Notes: generated by a model not told the origin, from the sequence alone. A stretch of 43,499 nt of DNA from Sedimenticola sp. (GCA_026994195.1 JALWRH010000076.1:10256-53754), one strand, 5' to 3'; shown: positions 17,457 to 26,678, counted from the first letter of the stretch. Numbers and translations: made by a program.

Positions 17457-17541
17457 GCTTGCAGTGGACTGAAAATCGCGCTCCAATTGCATTTCTAACG
17501 CTTTTTGGCGCTACGACGCCAGCTCACGCTGAGGTTTATTC

Positions 17542-19305
17542 ATGAAAGGATTTTTCAAAACAGTATTGGCTTCCCTGGTGGGACTGGTGTTGTTCTTCAT
17601 ACTGCTGGTGATGTTTGCAGGTGTAATCATCAGTGGCCAGGAGGCGCCCAAGCCTCTGGAAGACAACACCCTGCTGGTGGTCAACCTGTCTGTGCCCATC
17701 AGTGACAAAGCGCCACGGCAGAAGTTTTCAGATGTCATCGGGGGCGCGATACAGAAAAAGGAAACCGGCCAGCAGTCCTTGCGCACAGTGGTGAGGGCCA
17801 TACGCAAGGCGGCAAAGAACGAGCATATCAGCGCCCTCTATCTCAAAGGCAGCGTGGTACGCAAAGACTATTCCTCGGGTTGGGCTGCCCTCAAGGAAGT
17901 GCGCGAGGCCATTGCAGCTTTCAGGGAATCCGGCAAGCCCGTTATCACCTGGCAGGAAGGGTTGGACGAAGAAACCCTGTATGTGGTGTCTCCTGCGAAT
18001 GAAATCGTACTCAATCCCCTGGGGTTGCTGGAATTCAATGGTTTTGCCGCCGAGGTCAAATATTACCGGCAGGCCTTTGAAAAATACGGTATCGATGTTC
18101 AGGTTACCCGGGTGGGCAAATACAAGTCCGCAGTCGAACCCTTCCTTCTGGATCACATGAGCGCTGAGAACCGGGAGCAGCTCAACACCCTGTTGAACGA
18201 TATGTTTTCGGAAGTGGTCACCGGTATTGCCAGCAGCCGCAATCTGAAGGCGGACGACCTTTACAGTCTGGCGCAGAATGAAGCCGTGATTCCTGCCCGG
18301 GAGGCGCTTGCCAGGGGGTTCGTGACCAAGGTGGACTACTACGATGTGGTGCTGGACAGGCTGCGCGAACTCACCGGTACCGAAGCTGGCGAGGATGTGG
18401 AACGCCTGGTGGGGGCATCTGATTTTCTCGCCAGTGTGGAAAAGGATGCGGAAGGCAAGGACAAGTTGGTGGTGATTTATGCTGAAGGCGACATCATCTC
18501 CGGGGATGATGAGGATCAAGTGGGGGGAACTTATATTTCCCGCCTGCTGCGCAAGGCCAGGGAAGATGAGAACGTCAAGGCTGTGGTGCTGCGCGTGAAC
18601 AGCCCCGGTGGCAGCGCTGACGCCTCGGATATCATTCAGCGGGAAACTATCTTGCTGAAGAAGGAAAAGCCTCTGATCGTTTCCATGGGCACTGTGGCAG
18701 CCTCCGGTGGGTACTGGATCTCTGCCTATGGGGATGAGATCTACGCAGAGCCTAATACCATCACCGGCTCTATCGGCGTGTTCGGCATGTTTCTCAACAT
18801 CAAGAAGCTGGTGAATGAGTTTGGCGTCAAGGTGGAGACGGCGCGCACGGCCCCGGCAGCGGATATCTTCAGCCTGTTTCGGCCCAAGACGGAACAGGAA
18901 CTGGCGGTGATCCAGAAGTTTATCGACAATATCTATGACCAGTTCCTGGACAAGGTTTCTGAAGGACGCAAGCTGGATCGCGCCAGGGTGCACGAGATTG
19001 CCCAGGGCCGGGTATGGTCAGGAAGGCAGGCGAAGCAGCTGGGCCTGGTGGATGAGTTCGGCGGTCTTGAGGACGCCATTGCCGCAGCTGCGGACAAGGC
19101 GGGTTTGAAAGACTATACCGTCGAGGAGTACCAGCAGCCCGGAAGTTTTATGGATGACATCATGAAAGAGCTGGGTTTCAGTGCTTCCACCAGCACCGGT
19201 GTGCCAGTGCTGGATTCCATGTGGCAGGAGCTGGGTTACCTGCTGCAAAAGGCGGATGCCAAAGGCTTCTATGTGCGCCTTCCTTATGATTTGACCGTGC
19301 ACTGA
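17542..19305 (+). CDS. sppA: signal peptide peptidase SppA, long form
   Basis: 587-residue inner-membrane serine protease that degrades cleaved signal peptides. The N-terminal anchor covers about residues 10-30. Two tandem SppA domains follow, as in the E. coli 67K type. The catalytic Lys is K195 in KYKSAVEPF and the catalytic Ser is S388 in AASGGYW, with the spacing expected for the long form. GAGG precedes the ATG. The next gene starts 17 nt after the stop and may be cotranscribed. Confidence 0.95.
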   Translation: MKGFFKTVLASLVGLVLFFILLVMFAGVIISGQEAPKPLEDNTLLVVNLSVPISDKAPRQKFSDVIGGAIQKKETGQQSLRTVVRAIRKAAKNEHISALYLKGSVVRKDYSSGWAALKEVREAIAAFRESGKPVITWQEGLDEETLYVVSPANEIVLNPLGLLEFNGFAAEVKYYRQAFEKYGIDVQVTRVGKYKSAVEPFLLDHMSAENREQLNTLLNDMFSEVVTGIASSRNLKADDLYSLAQNEAVIPAREALARGFVTKVDYYDVVLDRLRELTGTEAGEDVERLVGASDFLASVEKDAEGKDKLVVIYAEGDIISGDDEDQVGGTYISRLLRKAREDENVKAVVLRVNSPGGSADASDIIQRETILLKKEKPLIVSMGTVAASGGYWISAYGDEIYAEPNTITGSIGVFGMFLNIKKLVNEFGVKVETARTAPAADIFSLFRPKTEQELAVIQKFIDNIYDQFLDKVSEGRKLDRARVHEIAQGRVWSGRQAKQLGLVDEFGGLEDAIAAAADKAGLKDYTVEEYQQPGSFMDDIMKELGFSASTSTGVPVLDSMWQELGYLLQKADAKGFYVRLPYDLTVH

Positions 19306-19322
19306 ACGTCAGGAGAATGGCA

Positions 19323-20018
19323 ATGGATGGAACGGCAGAAGAAAAAGACGGGGGCAAACGCGGCTTTCGCGCGGTGCATGTGCTGTGGATCGTATTGGGC
19401 ACCATACTGGTGACAGCGGCGGTCACTTTCTGGGCGGTGCGTACTTACATCTATGCCCATGACTTCAAACCCGTGCAACTGAGCCAGAAGGAGCAGCAGC
19501 AGCTTCAGGGCAAACTGCGCCTCCTGGGCTATGAACCCCAGACCCCGGTATCTTCAGCCAAAGCGGATGCCAGGGAAACAGACCAGCAATGGCTGCGCCC
19601 GGAACCTTATCAGGAGCAGGGCGGTAAGCATGCCCTGTTCTTCACAGAGAGAGAACTCAACGGACTTCTCGCCAACAATCCCAGTTTGGCGCGCAAGATG
19701 GCCGTGGATCTGTCTGATGACATGGTGAGCGCGAGAATGCTGGTACATGTGGACCCGGATTTTCCCTTTCTTGGGGGCAAGACTCTGCGGGTTTCCGCAG
19801 GCGTGGAAGCCGGGTTCCACGGGGGACGGCCCGTGATCAGGCTGCGCGGGGTCAGTGTCATGGGCATTCCCATACCCAACGCCTGGCTGGGAGGTCTGAA
19901 GAACGTGGATCTCATCAGCGAGTTTGGTGATGCCAATGGCTTCTGGAAAGCCTTTGCTGATGGCGTAGAGGATATCCAGGTGGAAGACGGGCGCCTGAAG
20001 ATCACTCTGAAGGAGTGA
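19323..20018 (+). CDS. membrane-anchored conserved protein
   Basis: 231 residues from the ATG at 19323, chosen because AGGAG (19311-19315) is then seven bases away; the ATG at 19317 is only one base from it. One N-terminal membrane segment (about residues 20-42) precedes a periplasmic domain with a [11 protein letters not shown] helix and VDPDFPFLGGKTLRV and GIPIPNAWLGG strands. I recall similar gammaproteobacterial proteins of this length, some labelled arginine N-succinyltransferase, but I see no enzyme motif. The function is unknown. It follows sppA closely. Confidence 0.75.
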   Translation: MDGTAEEKDGGKRGFRAVHVLWIVLGTILVTAAVTFWAVRTYIYAHDFKPVQLSQKEQQQLQGKLRLLGYEPQTPVSSAKADARETDQQWLRPEPYQEQGGKHALFFTERELNGLLANNPSLARKMAVDLSDDMVSARMLVHVDPDFPFLGGKTLRVSAGVEAGFHGGRPVIRLRGVSVMGIPIPNAWLGGLKNVDLISEFGDANGFWKAFADGVEDIQVEDGRLKITLKE

Positions 20019-20031
20019 ACAGGCTCAAATC

Positions 20032-20059
20032 CAAGAACCGTGATTGATTGCGGTTCTTG
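20032..20059. terminator. bidirectional terminator between convergent genes
   Basis: CAAGAACCG (20032-20040) and CGGTTCTTG (20051-20059) form a 9-bp stem with a 10-nt loop in the 43-nt gap between the plus-strand gene and djlA. There is no long T-run on either side, so efficiency is uncertain. Confidence 0.55.
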
Positions 20060-20061
20060 AT

Positions 20062-20874
20062 TCAGAAGCCGCGAGCCTGCTTGATGGCTTCATAGGCTTT
20101 GCGGATTTCCTTGGTCTTGCGCGTGGCGACTTTCATCATTTCTTCAGGAAGCCCCTTGGCCACCAGCTTGTCCGGATGGTGCTGGCTCATGAGGCGGCGG
20201 TAAGCTTTTTTTACTTCAGCCTCACTGGCGTGGCTGCTGATACCCAGCATGGCGTAGGCATCCTCCAGGGAAGGAGCGCTACGAGCTGCTCCCCCAGTGC
20301 GCCGGTTTTCACCGGCATGGCTTCCCTGCTGGGCGCGGATCATGCGTTCCAGCTGGCGGAACAGGAACTCCGGAATCCCCAGCTTCTGGCAGATATGCAG
20401 CAGCATCTGCTCTTCGGCGGTGTCCATGCGTCCATCCGCCCAGGCAGCCTGGATCTGGATTTCCAGGAACATCTGTATCAGGGTGCTGCGGCGGCGGCAT
20501 TCGCGGCGAAACTGTTGCAGTACCTCGTCCAAGGGGAAATCCTGCCGCTTGCCCTGGTTGAACAGCTCGATGGCGGCCCGGCGCATATCCGGCGGCAGAT
20601 CCATCTGGGCCATGACCGCTTGCGCCTGGCTGATTTCCTCCGGGGATACGCGCCCGTCTGCCTTGGCAATGTGCCCCATAACAGAGAAAGTAGCGGTGAA
20701 GAAAGCACTTTGTATGCGCTCTTGTTCGGCCTGGGAACCGCCCATGCCGTCTTTGTCCAGACCCGCCAATCCTTTGTCGAAGTTGTGCCCGAGTACGCTA
20801 CCCAGCAGGGCGCCCAGAGGGCCGCCCAGCATGAATCCGAACACGCCTCCGGCCAGTTTTCCCCACCAACTCAT
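20062..20874 (-). CDS. djlA: DjlA-type membrane J-domain co-chaperone
   Basis: 270 residues from the ATG at 20874, which gives the normal DjlA length; the open frame runs 25 codons further upstream without support. A glycine-rich N-terminal membrane segment (GKLAGGVFGFMLGGPLG) is followed by a TerB-like all-helical domain (about residues 55-175) and a C-terminal J-domain with the HPD motif in SQHHPDKL. It stimulates DnaK at the inner membrane. It stands alone, convergent with the preceding gene. Confidence 0.92.
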   Translation of the reverse strand: MSWWGKLAGGVFGFMLGGPLGALLGSVLGHNFDKGLAGLDKDGMGGSQAEQERIQSAFFTATFSVMGHIAKADGRVSPEEISQAQAVMAQMDLPPDMRRAAIELFNQGKRQDFPLDEVLQQFRRECRRRSTLIQMFLEIQIQAAWADGRMDTAEEQMLLHICQKLGIPEFLFRQLERMIRAQQGSHAGENRRTGGAARSAPSLEDAYAMLGISSHASEAEVKKAYRRLMSQHHPDKLVAKGLPEEMMKVATRKTKEIRKAYEAIKQARGF

Positions 20875-21013
20875 GATAGTCCACCGACAGCCTGGAAATT
20901 GTTCCGGGCGGCTGAATGTCTGGAACAGGGTATATAGTAATCTGCGCAAGAAAACATATAAGCCATTGGTTTTTGGGGATTCATGATGATACAGCTAAGT
21001 GCCATGAGCGTAG

Positions 21014-21031
21014 GTCGGGCTTCAGCCCGAC
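21014..21031. repeat. REP-like palindrome
   Basis: GTCGGGCT-TC-AGCCCGAC is a perfect 8-bp stem, preceded by GTAG. Palindromes of this GTCGGGCTTCAGCCCGAC kind are common interspersed REP elements in gammaproteobacteria. Only one copy was noticed in this window. Confidence 0.55.
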
Positions 21032-21123
21032 AACAGCGACTGCAACGGAGAAATGCCGGACTGAAGTCTTGCCTGCAGACAAGGGTTTTTCCGTGATCAG
21101 CGGTGTGGCCGGGGTTGACAACG

Positions 21124-21160
21124 CCTGCCTCGAAGACCGGGTAACCGGTTTCGAGGCAGG
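21124..21160 (-). terminator. hairpin 3' of yegP-like gene
   Basis: CCTGCCTCGAA (21124-21134) pairs with TTCGAGGCAGG (21150-21160), and an inner ACCGG/CCGGT pairing adds to the stem with one bulged G. It lies 12 nt past the stop of the minus-strand gene. No T-run follows, so it is a weak or Rho-assisted terminator. Confidence 0.45.
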
Positions 21161-21171
21161 TGATGCGGATG

Positions 21172-21507
21172 TCAGGCCTTGGCTTCCACCACGGGTGCAT
21201 CCGGAGCATTGCGCCCTACGGAATCGATGCCATTGTTACGGCCTTTCTCGGTTTTGTACATCTGGCTCTTGCCAATGATCTGGCCATTGGTGGCGTTCAG
21301 GGTGAAAAAGAACTTGCCGTTGGTGGCGGTTTTCTTTTCAAAGCGCTTGGGATCCTGGCTGTTCTTGCGCACGGACTCGATGCCGTTGGCGCAGCTCTTG
21401 GGTGCAGCATATCCCTGGCTCTGCAGAATGGTCTCGCCGTTGCCGGCTTTGAGTACGAAGTAGTGTTTGCCGTCCTTACCGACGGAAGTAACGAACTTGC
21501 CTGCCAT
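21172..21507 (-). CDS. YegP/DUF1508 family protein
   Basis: 111-residue small cytoplasmic protein made of two tandem DUF1508 repeats. Each repeat has a GKFxF/GKHYF strand, an NG(E/Q)(T/I)I turn, a SQ(M/G)Y segment and an NGI(E/D)SV(R/G) helix. E. coli YegP has the same two-repeat layout and nearly the same length. The biochemical role is unknown. AAGGAGA lies just before the start, so expression may be strong. Confidence 0.9.
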   Translation of the reverse strand: MAGKFVTSVGKDGKHYFVLKAGNGETILQSQGYAAPKSCANGIESVRKNSQDPKRFEKKTATNGKFFFTLNATNGQIIGKSQMYKTEKGRNNGIDSVGRNAPDAPVVEAKA

Positions 21508-21551
21508 AATGGTCTCCTTTCGAGTGTTGCTTGTTGTGGTTCCAGGTGGGT

Positions 21552-21977
21552 TCAGACATCGGTTTCAACATCGTCGACATCGATCTGCCCGGTGATCCTG
21601 CGCCGGATATGCGACCAGGATATGCCAACGGCCAACAGCAGTGACAGCAGTGACAATGCCACATAGCCGAGCATGGATTTGTTGTCCAGAGACAGCCAGC
21701 CATAAAAAATCATGGCCCAGATCAGGCTGCCGAACAGGGCGATAACCAGTACGGAGCCGCCAAGTCCCAGAGAGCGGGCGGTGGCGCGCAGATAGATAGC
21801 CCAGCCGATGATGAGAACCACGGCTGAGAGTATGATCATGGGATCCAGCTTGTTTCCGCTTTCCACGAACCAGTGTATCCAGGAGTGGCCGGACGGGTTA
21901 TAGGTGGCGAACACCAGAATAAAGGCAACGACCAGGCGAATGAGAAAGTTGCTCCAGTGAAAAGCTGTGACTGCCAT
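21552..21977 (-). CDS. small four-TM protein (DUF6524-like)
   Basis: 141-residue inner-membrane protein with four hydrophobic segments (about residues 8-25, 45-62, 72-95 and 100-120) and an acidic C-terminus. The FATYNPSGHSWIHW signature after the first segment resembles DUF6524 proteins; that family name is from memory. AGGGAG precedes the start. It lies 44 nt upstream of the yegP-like gene on the same strand. The function is unknown. Confidence 0.75.
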   Translation of the reverse strand: MAVTAFHWSNFLIRLVVAFILVFATYNPSGHSWIHWFVESGNKLDPMIILSAVVLIIGWAIYLRATARSLGLGGSVLVIALFGSLIWAMIFYGWLSLDNKSMLGYVALSLLSLLLAVGISWSHIRRRITGQIDVDDVETDV

Positions 21978-22010
21978 GAAGAACGGCTCCCTTGATTCTT
22001 GATGCCCCGC

Positions 22011-22038
22011 AGTATAGCAGGCCGTTGAAAAAAGTCAT
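22011..22038 (-). promoter_or_regulatory. candidate sigma70 promoter for four-TM gene
   Basis: Read on the minus strand: ATGACT (22038-22033), a 16-nt spacer, then TATACT (22016-22011). Matches are four and five of six to the consensus. Transcription would start near 22004, giving a leader of about 27 nt. Confidence 0.4.
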
Positions 22039-22083
22039 GTTTTCAGGGGTTATGGAGGGAAACTCCAGTTGGAGGGGGCGGCT

Positions 22084-22464
22084 TCAGAGTCCGGGTACAG
22101 GGCTGCGGGTCAGAGCGACAGCAACCATGTAGGCGAAGCAGGCATATGCTGCAACCAGGGACAGGTAGCGGCGTCTGCGGGTGCGTCCACGCAGAGCCAG
22201 GGCGCCAAATACGATGTAGGCGATGAGGGCGCTGAGCTTGGCGGTGAGCCAGGGGGTGGTGCCGGGGTACTGGTGCAGGTTCCAGGCCAGCCACAGTCCG
22301 CTGAAAAACAGGGTGCTATCCACCAGGTGGGGAACAGTGCGCACCCAGGAGCGGCGCAGCAGGGGTGATCCCATGAGCATCAGAATGCTGCGCAGGGTAA
22401 AGCCGATCAGGGACAGTACGACGCAGCTGATGTGAATCAGCTTGACCAGGTCGTGATCGATCAT
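22084..22464 (-). CDS. SirB2-family membrane protein
   Basis: 126-residue inner-membrane protein with about four hydrophobic segments. The N-terminal [18 protein letters not shown] and the [15 protein letters not shown] segment are typical of the SirB family (PF04247). The family has been named for an invasion-gene regulator, but its molecular role is unclear. The start overlaps the nadA stop by four bases, so the two are cotranslated. Confidence 0.88.
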   Translation of the reverse strand: MIDHDLVKLIHISCVVLSLIGFTLRSILMLMGSPLLRRSWVRTVPHLVDSTLFFSGLWLAWNLHQYPGTTPWLTAKLSALIAYIVFGALALRGRTRRRRYLSLVAAYACFAYMVAVALTRSPVPGL

Positions 22465-23522
22465 GGGCGCGGAGCGCCGCTGATTCCCTGGCTACGGGCA
22501 AAGTCCAGCATGCGTTGGATGGGAAGCACTGCCTGGGCGCGAATGGATTCCTCAATATGGATTTCATTGTGGCCCTGGATGAGCAACTGCTCCAGGTTCT
22601 GCAGGGCATTCATGGCCATCCAAGGGCAGTGGGCGCAGGACACGCAGGTGGCGCCCTCGCCGGCGGTAGGGGCGGAGAGCAGTTTTTTGTCCGGCGCCAG
22701 CTGCTGCATCTTCCAGAAAATGCCGTCGTCCGTGGCAACGATGAATTCCTTGTTGGGCATTTCCTGCACGGCCTTTATCAGCGCCGTGGTGGAACCCACC
22801 ACGTCTGCCTGTTCGATGACGCTTTCCGGAGACTCGGGATGCACCAGAACCGCCGCTTCGGGATGCAGACGGTGCAGGCGTTCCAGGCCAAAGGCCTTGA
22901 ATTCTTCATGCACTACGCAGGAGCCGGGCCAGAGCAGCATGTCGGCTCCGGTCTCGCGCTGAATATAGTGCCCCAGATGCTTGTCCGGAGCCCACAGGAT
23001 CTTTTCTCCCTGTTCCTTGAGATGCCGGACGATGGGCAGGGCGATGCCAGAGGTGACCATCCAGTCGGCGCGCGCCTTCACTTCGGCGCTGGTGTTTGCA
23101 TACACCACCACCTTGTGATCGGGATGCGCATCACAGAAAGCACTGAACTCGTCTGCCGGACAGCCTTCATCCAGGGAGCAGGTGGCGTCCAGGTCAGGCA
23201 TCAGCACCCGTTTTTCCGGGTTCAGAATCTTGGCGGTTTCGCCCATGAAGCGCACCCCGCAGACGATCAGGGTCTCGGCGTCAGACGCCGCCCCATAACG
23301 AGCCATCTCCAGGGAGTCTGCCACGCAGCCACCAGTCTCCTCGGCCAGGGCCTGCAGGTCGCCATCCACATAGTAGTGAGCCACCAGTACGGCGTTGTTC
23401 TGCTTCAGGAGTTCCTTGATACGATCAGTCAGACCGCGCTTTTCCGCTACGGTGAGTTCCGGCCACTTGGGGTGGGGCGGTACCTGGATGTCTTTGACGC
23501 TGACGGTATTACTGGTGGTCAT
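22461..23522 (-). CDS. nadA: quinolinate synthase NadA
   Basis: 353-residue [4Fe-4S] enzyme that condenses iminoaspartate with dihydroxyacetone phosphate to quinolinate in NAD synthesis. Conserved blocks are [38 protein letters not shown] and [13 protein letters not shown]. The length is normal. A weak Shine-Dalgarno precedes the ATG. It is followed by sirB2 with a four-base overlap. nadB is not in the window. Confidence 0.96.
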   Translation of the reverse strand: MTTSNTVSVKDIQVPPHPKWPELTVAEKRGLTDRIKELLKQNNAVLVAHYYVDGDLQALAEETGGCVADSLEMARYGAASDAETLIVCGVRFMGETAKILNPEKRVLMPDLDATCSLDEGCPADEFSAFCDAHPDHKVVVYANTSAEVKARADWMVTSGIALPIVRHLKEQGEKILWAPDKHLGHYIQRETGADMLLWPGSCVVHEEFKAFGLERLHRLHPEAAVLVHPESPESVIEQADVVGSTTALIKAVQEMPNKEFIVATDDGIFWKMQQLAPDKKLLSAPTAGEGATCVSCAHCPWMAMNALQNLEQLLIQGHNEIHIEESIRAQAVLPIQRMLDFARSQGISGAPRP

Positions 23523-23573
23523 TGGGAAAGATGAGTTGAAGTGGTATCTCAGTATTATGAACGACCCACGCCC

Positions 23574-24467
23574 TTACCGCCACAACCAGGCGGCGCCACG
23601 GACGCCGCTGCTGTCACCGTGCGCGGGTGGCAGCAGGCGGGTTGTGCAGATATCCGAAAACACATACGGCTTCCACAGGCGGGGAATATTCCGGTACAGG
23701 CGTTCGATTCCGGACAAGCCGCCGCCGAGAATGATGGCATGGGGATCCAGAATGTTGATGATGCCGGCCAGGCTACGGGCCAGGCGGTTTTCATAAATGG
23801 CCAGGGTTTTCTGCGCCTGAGTGTCGCCTTGCCCGGCGGTATTTACGATATCCGGTCCCTGTAGATCCTGCCCGGTGCGGCGAAAATGCTCTGACGCCAA
23901 TCCGGGGCCGGAAAGAAAGGTCTCGATACAGCCGTGTTTGCCGCACCAGCAGGCCGGACCGGGCAGTTCGGTGTCGCCGGGCCAGGGCAGGGGATTGTGT
24001 CCCCATTCGCCGGTGATGGCATTGGGCCCGTCGAGCAGACGGCCATCCACGGTGATGCCCCCGCCGGTGCCCGTGCCTATGATGACCCCGAAAACGATCC
24101 TGGCATCCCGGCCCGCGCCATCCACGGCTTCGGAAAGGGTGAAACAGTCTGCATCGTTGGCCATGCGCAGGGGCCGGTTCAGAAGCGCTTCCAGATCGGC
24201 CTTGAGATTGCGCCCGTTGAGACAGGTGGAGTTGGCATTGCGCATGAGTCCCGTCGCGGGGGAGAGGGATCCCGGGGTGCCCAGTCCCAGGGGAAGCTGT
24301 TTGCCCGCCCGGGCTTCCAGCTGCCCATGCAGGGTGGCAATAGCGTTCAGAATGGCCTGGTAATCGCCAGCCGGGGTGGGTTGCCGGATACGCAGCAGTT
24401 CAGCGCCATCCTCATCGAGGAGGATGGCTTCGATCTTGCTGCCTCCCAGGTCCACGCCAGCCAGCAT
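23574..24467 (-). CDS. ROK-family sugar kinase
   Basis: 297-residue cytoplasmic kinase. DLGGSKIE is the N-terminal phosphate loop, GTPGSLSP and NDADC are hexose-binding and catalytic segments, and GTGTGGG is the second phosphate loop. The zinc motif CWCGKHGCIE with a preceding EWGH is complete. This pattern fits fructokinase Mak or N-acetylglucosamine kinase NagK; substrate cannot be told from sequence. It starts six bases after the stop of the dynamin-like gene, so the two form an operon. Confidence 0.9.
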   Translation of the reverse strand: MLAGVDLGGSKIEAILLDEDGAELLRIRQPTPAGDYQAILNAIATLHGQLEARAGKQLPLGLGTPGSLSPATGLMRNANSTCLNGRNLKADLEALLNRPLRMANDADCFTLSEAVDGAGRDARIVFGVIIGTGTGGGITVDGRLLDGPNAITGEWGHNPLPWPGDTELPGPACWCGKHGCIETFLSGPGLASEHFRRTGQDLQGPDIVNTAGQGDTQAQKTLAIYENRLARSLAGIINILDPHAIILGGGLSGIERLYRNIPRLWKPYVFSDICTTRLLPPAHGDSSGVRGAAWLWR

Positions 24468-24473
24468 GGCGGA

Positions 24474-25970
24474 TCATTCCTTTGTTTCAGTGGCCGGGGT
24501 TTCCAGGTTGTCTGGAGCAACAGCGGTTTCCTCCTTGTCTGACTGCGCCTCTGCGTGGCCGGAGGGATTGGTGAACCGGTCATTGAGTTGTTGCACGAAC
24601 TTGTCAGCCCGGTTTACCAGGGCTGACAGCTTGCGCCGGGTGCCGCGCCCCCAGCCGGCCGGGGTCTTGGCCATCAGGCTGCGCCAGGGACGGGTGCTCC
24701 TGTGGAAAGCGGCAGCCAGATTGATCTTCACGGGCAGAGCCTGTTCCTGCTCAGCCAGCCATCCGCCAAGGCTGCGGGCCGCCAGGCGGCGCAGGGCCAG
24801 GTGCAGCGCATAACCGCCACCGAGAACCACGGCCAGGAAGATGCCGCTGTGTAAGGTGCTTTCCCGTATCCATTGCCACCAGCTGCCCAATTGTCCGTTG
24901 CTGGCCCCCAGGCCCAGCACCAGGGCGGCGATCAGGCCGAAGACAATGCCATCCAGCCAGAGCACGCGTTTTTTCCACCGGGCCAGGGCTTGCGTGAGCG
25001 AGGGGATGACCTGCTCCTCGATTTCCCGGGCGGTTTTTTCCAGAGCGGCGACGATGCGATAGGCGCGTTCGACTTCCACCTGGGCCATACGGCCGTATAT
25101 TTCCGCCAGATCCTTGTCCCGCTTGCTTTCATAGCGTTGACGCAGCTTGTCGTCCTCGATCAGATTGGAGGCCGTGTGGCTGTAGATGGTGTAGAAACGG
25201 CCTGCAGTCAGGCCGTGCTCTCCCAGGGCGCGTTGCCATGCGGCGATGACTTCCTCGGGATTGTCTTCCTTGGCCGTTGTGTCTATCTGGTTGAGAATAA
25301 ACATGAATTTCCCGGAATCGGGACGGTGGATGGTCTTGGCGACCAAATGTTCCAGGGTATCGCGCATGGCGCCGGGTTCCGGGTGTCGGGCATCGAAAAA
25401 CACCAGGACCAGATCCGACAAATCCACCATGTGATCCGTAATGCGCAGTGTGGAAGTGCGTTGCGCGTCAGCGTCGAAGCCCGGGGAGTCGATAAGAATC
25501 TTGCCCTTGAGGCGCTCGCTGTTGCAGCTTTTGAGCTGCAGGTACGCGTCGATGCGATCGCCTTCGCCTTCCGCCACCAGTTCGATCTCGCGGCTGATCT
25601 TGTAGAACGGGAAACGCGGGTCGGAATCCAGGGCGACGCCGGGCAGGGTGTGGGGCGTGGGATCCTCGCTGTAGCAGATTACCGTGAACTTGTCGTCCAC
25701 GGCCTGGTTGCCGCTGCGTTGCAGCTGGGTTTCCAGGTAATTGTTGATGAAGGTGGATTTTCCTGCAGAAAAAGTGCCCAGGATGGAAATCAGGGGCCAC
25801 CAGGGAATCTGCGTAGCGAAAGACTCGCTACGACTCAGGAGTCCCATGCGGTAGGCCACCTTGTCCAGCTCACGGAAGCTCTGTACGGCTTTGAGCAGCA
25901 CGGGGTTTTCCTTTTCCAGGTGGGATTCCAGTTGTTTCAGTCTGTTTTCGATAATATCTTGATCGGCCAT
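24474..25970 (-). CDS. dynamin-like GTPase, membrane-associated
   Basis: 498 residues. The GTPase domain has G1 GTFSAGKST (about residues 64-72), G3 DSPG and G4 NQID, and DARHPEPGAM follows G3 as in EHD/dynamin-type GTPases. A helical stalk follows (about residues 270-325), then two hydrophobic segments (about residues 333-352 and 368-388) and a basic region. The C-terminus is acidic and likely disordered. Bacterial dynamin-like proteins remodel or tether membranes. A single copy is present here without the usual tandem partner. Confidence 0.85.
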   Translation of the reverse strand: MADQDIIENRLKQLESHLEKENPVLLKAVQSFRELDKVAYRMGLLSRSESFATQIPWWPLISILGTFSAGKSTFINNYLETQLQRSGNQAVDDKFTVICYSEDPTPHTLPGVALDSDPRFPFYKISREIELVAEGEGDRIDAYLQLKSCNSERLKGKILIDSPGFDADAQRTSTLRITDHMVDLSDLVLVFFDARHPEPGAMRDTLEHLVAKTIHRPDSGKFMFILNQIDTTAKEDNPEEVIAAWQRALGEHGLTAGRFYTIYSHTASNLIEDDKLRQRYESKRDKDLAEIYGRMAQVEVERAYRIVAALEKTAREIEEQVIPSLTQALARWKKRVLWLDGIVFGLIAALVLGLGASNGQLGSWWQWIRESTLHSGIFLAVVLGGGYALHLALRRLAARSLGGWLAEQEQALPVKINLAAAFHRSTRPWRSLMAKTPAGWGRGTRRKLSALVNRADKFVQQLNDRFTNPSGHAEAQSDKEETAVAPDNLETPATETKE

Positions 25971-26282
25971 TGATCTCTCTGGGTGCTTCGGTATGTGATG
26001 AAGGGTTCAGCCCGGGGCGGTTGTGCCGGCGGCCTTAAGGAACCCGGGTTGTCCAGATATTAACCCGAGTCGGAGGGGTGCGGGTAGTGCAGCCTCCTGA
26101 TGTGGACTAGCAAATACCGCTTTCAGTTCCCTGGCTTCGGTGGGAACAGAACAAGATTAATAGGTCTCAGTGATGGAAAAATTGGCTGGAATATTGGATA
26201 ATCCCGGGTCACGTGTCGGCACTCCCCCCGGAGGGTCGGCAATTGTCAGTGGATAATGAGAATTATATAGTGGAGGTGAAGC
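25971..26282. other. divergent intergenic region
   Basis: 312 bases between two divergent genes. It contains an inverted repeat around 26040-26065 (CCCGGGTT with AACCCG), and a promoter-like and Fur-like stretch at 26243-26271 next to the SCP2-like gene. Nothing coding was seen. Confidence 0.5.
26243..26271 (+). promoter_or_regulatory. sigma70-like promoter with Fur-like overlap
   Basis: TTGTCA (26243-26248), a 17-nt spacer and TATAGT (26266-26271) each match consensus at five of six. The spacer holds GATAATGAGAAT (26252-26263), which matches two hexamers of the Fur box at eleven of twelve bases. A start at about 26278 would leave out the GGAGG at 26272-26276, so the real transcription start may be further upstream. 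Confidence 0.4.
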
Positions 26283-26678
26283 ATGGCTGACCTGTTTTCC
26301 GCAGAATGGATGGCTTCTTTTGCTGACCATTGGAATGCTGAGGATGATCTGACCGGGCCTTTGGGCGATATCGGTTTCAACAGCGTGATTGGCTATGGTT
26401 TTCCTGATGATGATCAGCCTGTCGGCGTATTGACCGTTGAGAACGGCAAGGCGGTATCCGGTGGCGCCTATAATGGCGAAGCGCTGAACTGGGACATCCG
26501 CGCTTCCGCCGATCAATGGAATAAGTGGATCGCCAAGCCTCCCGGCATGATGGGGCTTGGCGCGGCATTCACCACGGGCAAAATGAAATTCAAAGTGGGT
26601 GATTACGGCTCCATGCTCAAGGACCCCCGCATGGCCAAGCCCTTCATCAAGAGCTTTTCCGTGATGGGGAAGGTGTAG
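26283..26678 (+). CDS. SCP2-like sterol-carrier domain protein
   Basis: 131 residues. Alternating strands and helices with a WDIRASADQWNKWI helix and the GKMKFKVGDYGSMLKD segment resemble SCP2/SCPx lipid-binding domains. The fold is a hydrophobic-ligand pocket, but the ligand is unknown. GGAGGTG lies six to eleven bases before the ATG. There is no signal peptide, so it is cytoplasmic. It stands alone ahead of the RND genes, 112 nt away. Confidence 0.75.
   Translation: MADLFSAEWMASFADHWNAEDDLTGPLGDIGFNSVIGYGFPDDDQPVGVLTVENGKAVSGGAYNGEALNWDIRASADQWNKWIAKPPGMMGLGAAFTTGKMKFKVGDYGSMLKDPRMAKPFIKSFSVMGKV

Larger units (their letters stand above)
20875..21171. other. intergenic stretch with REP-like palindrome and hairpin
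   Basis: No gene is evident in these 297 bases. They hold a REP-like palindrome (21014-21031) and a long hairpin (21124-21160). AT-rich bases around 20930-20970 probably carry the djlA promoter, but I could not fix a -35/-10 pair. Confidence 0.5.
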
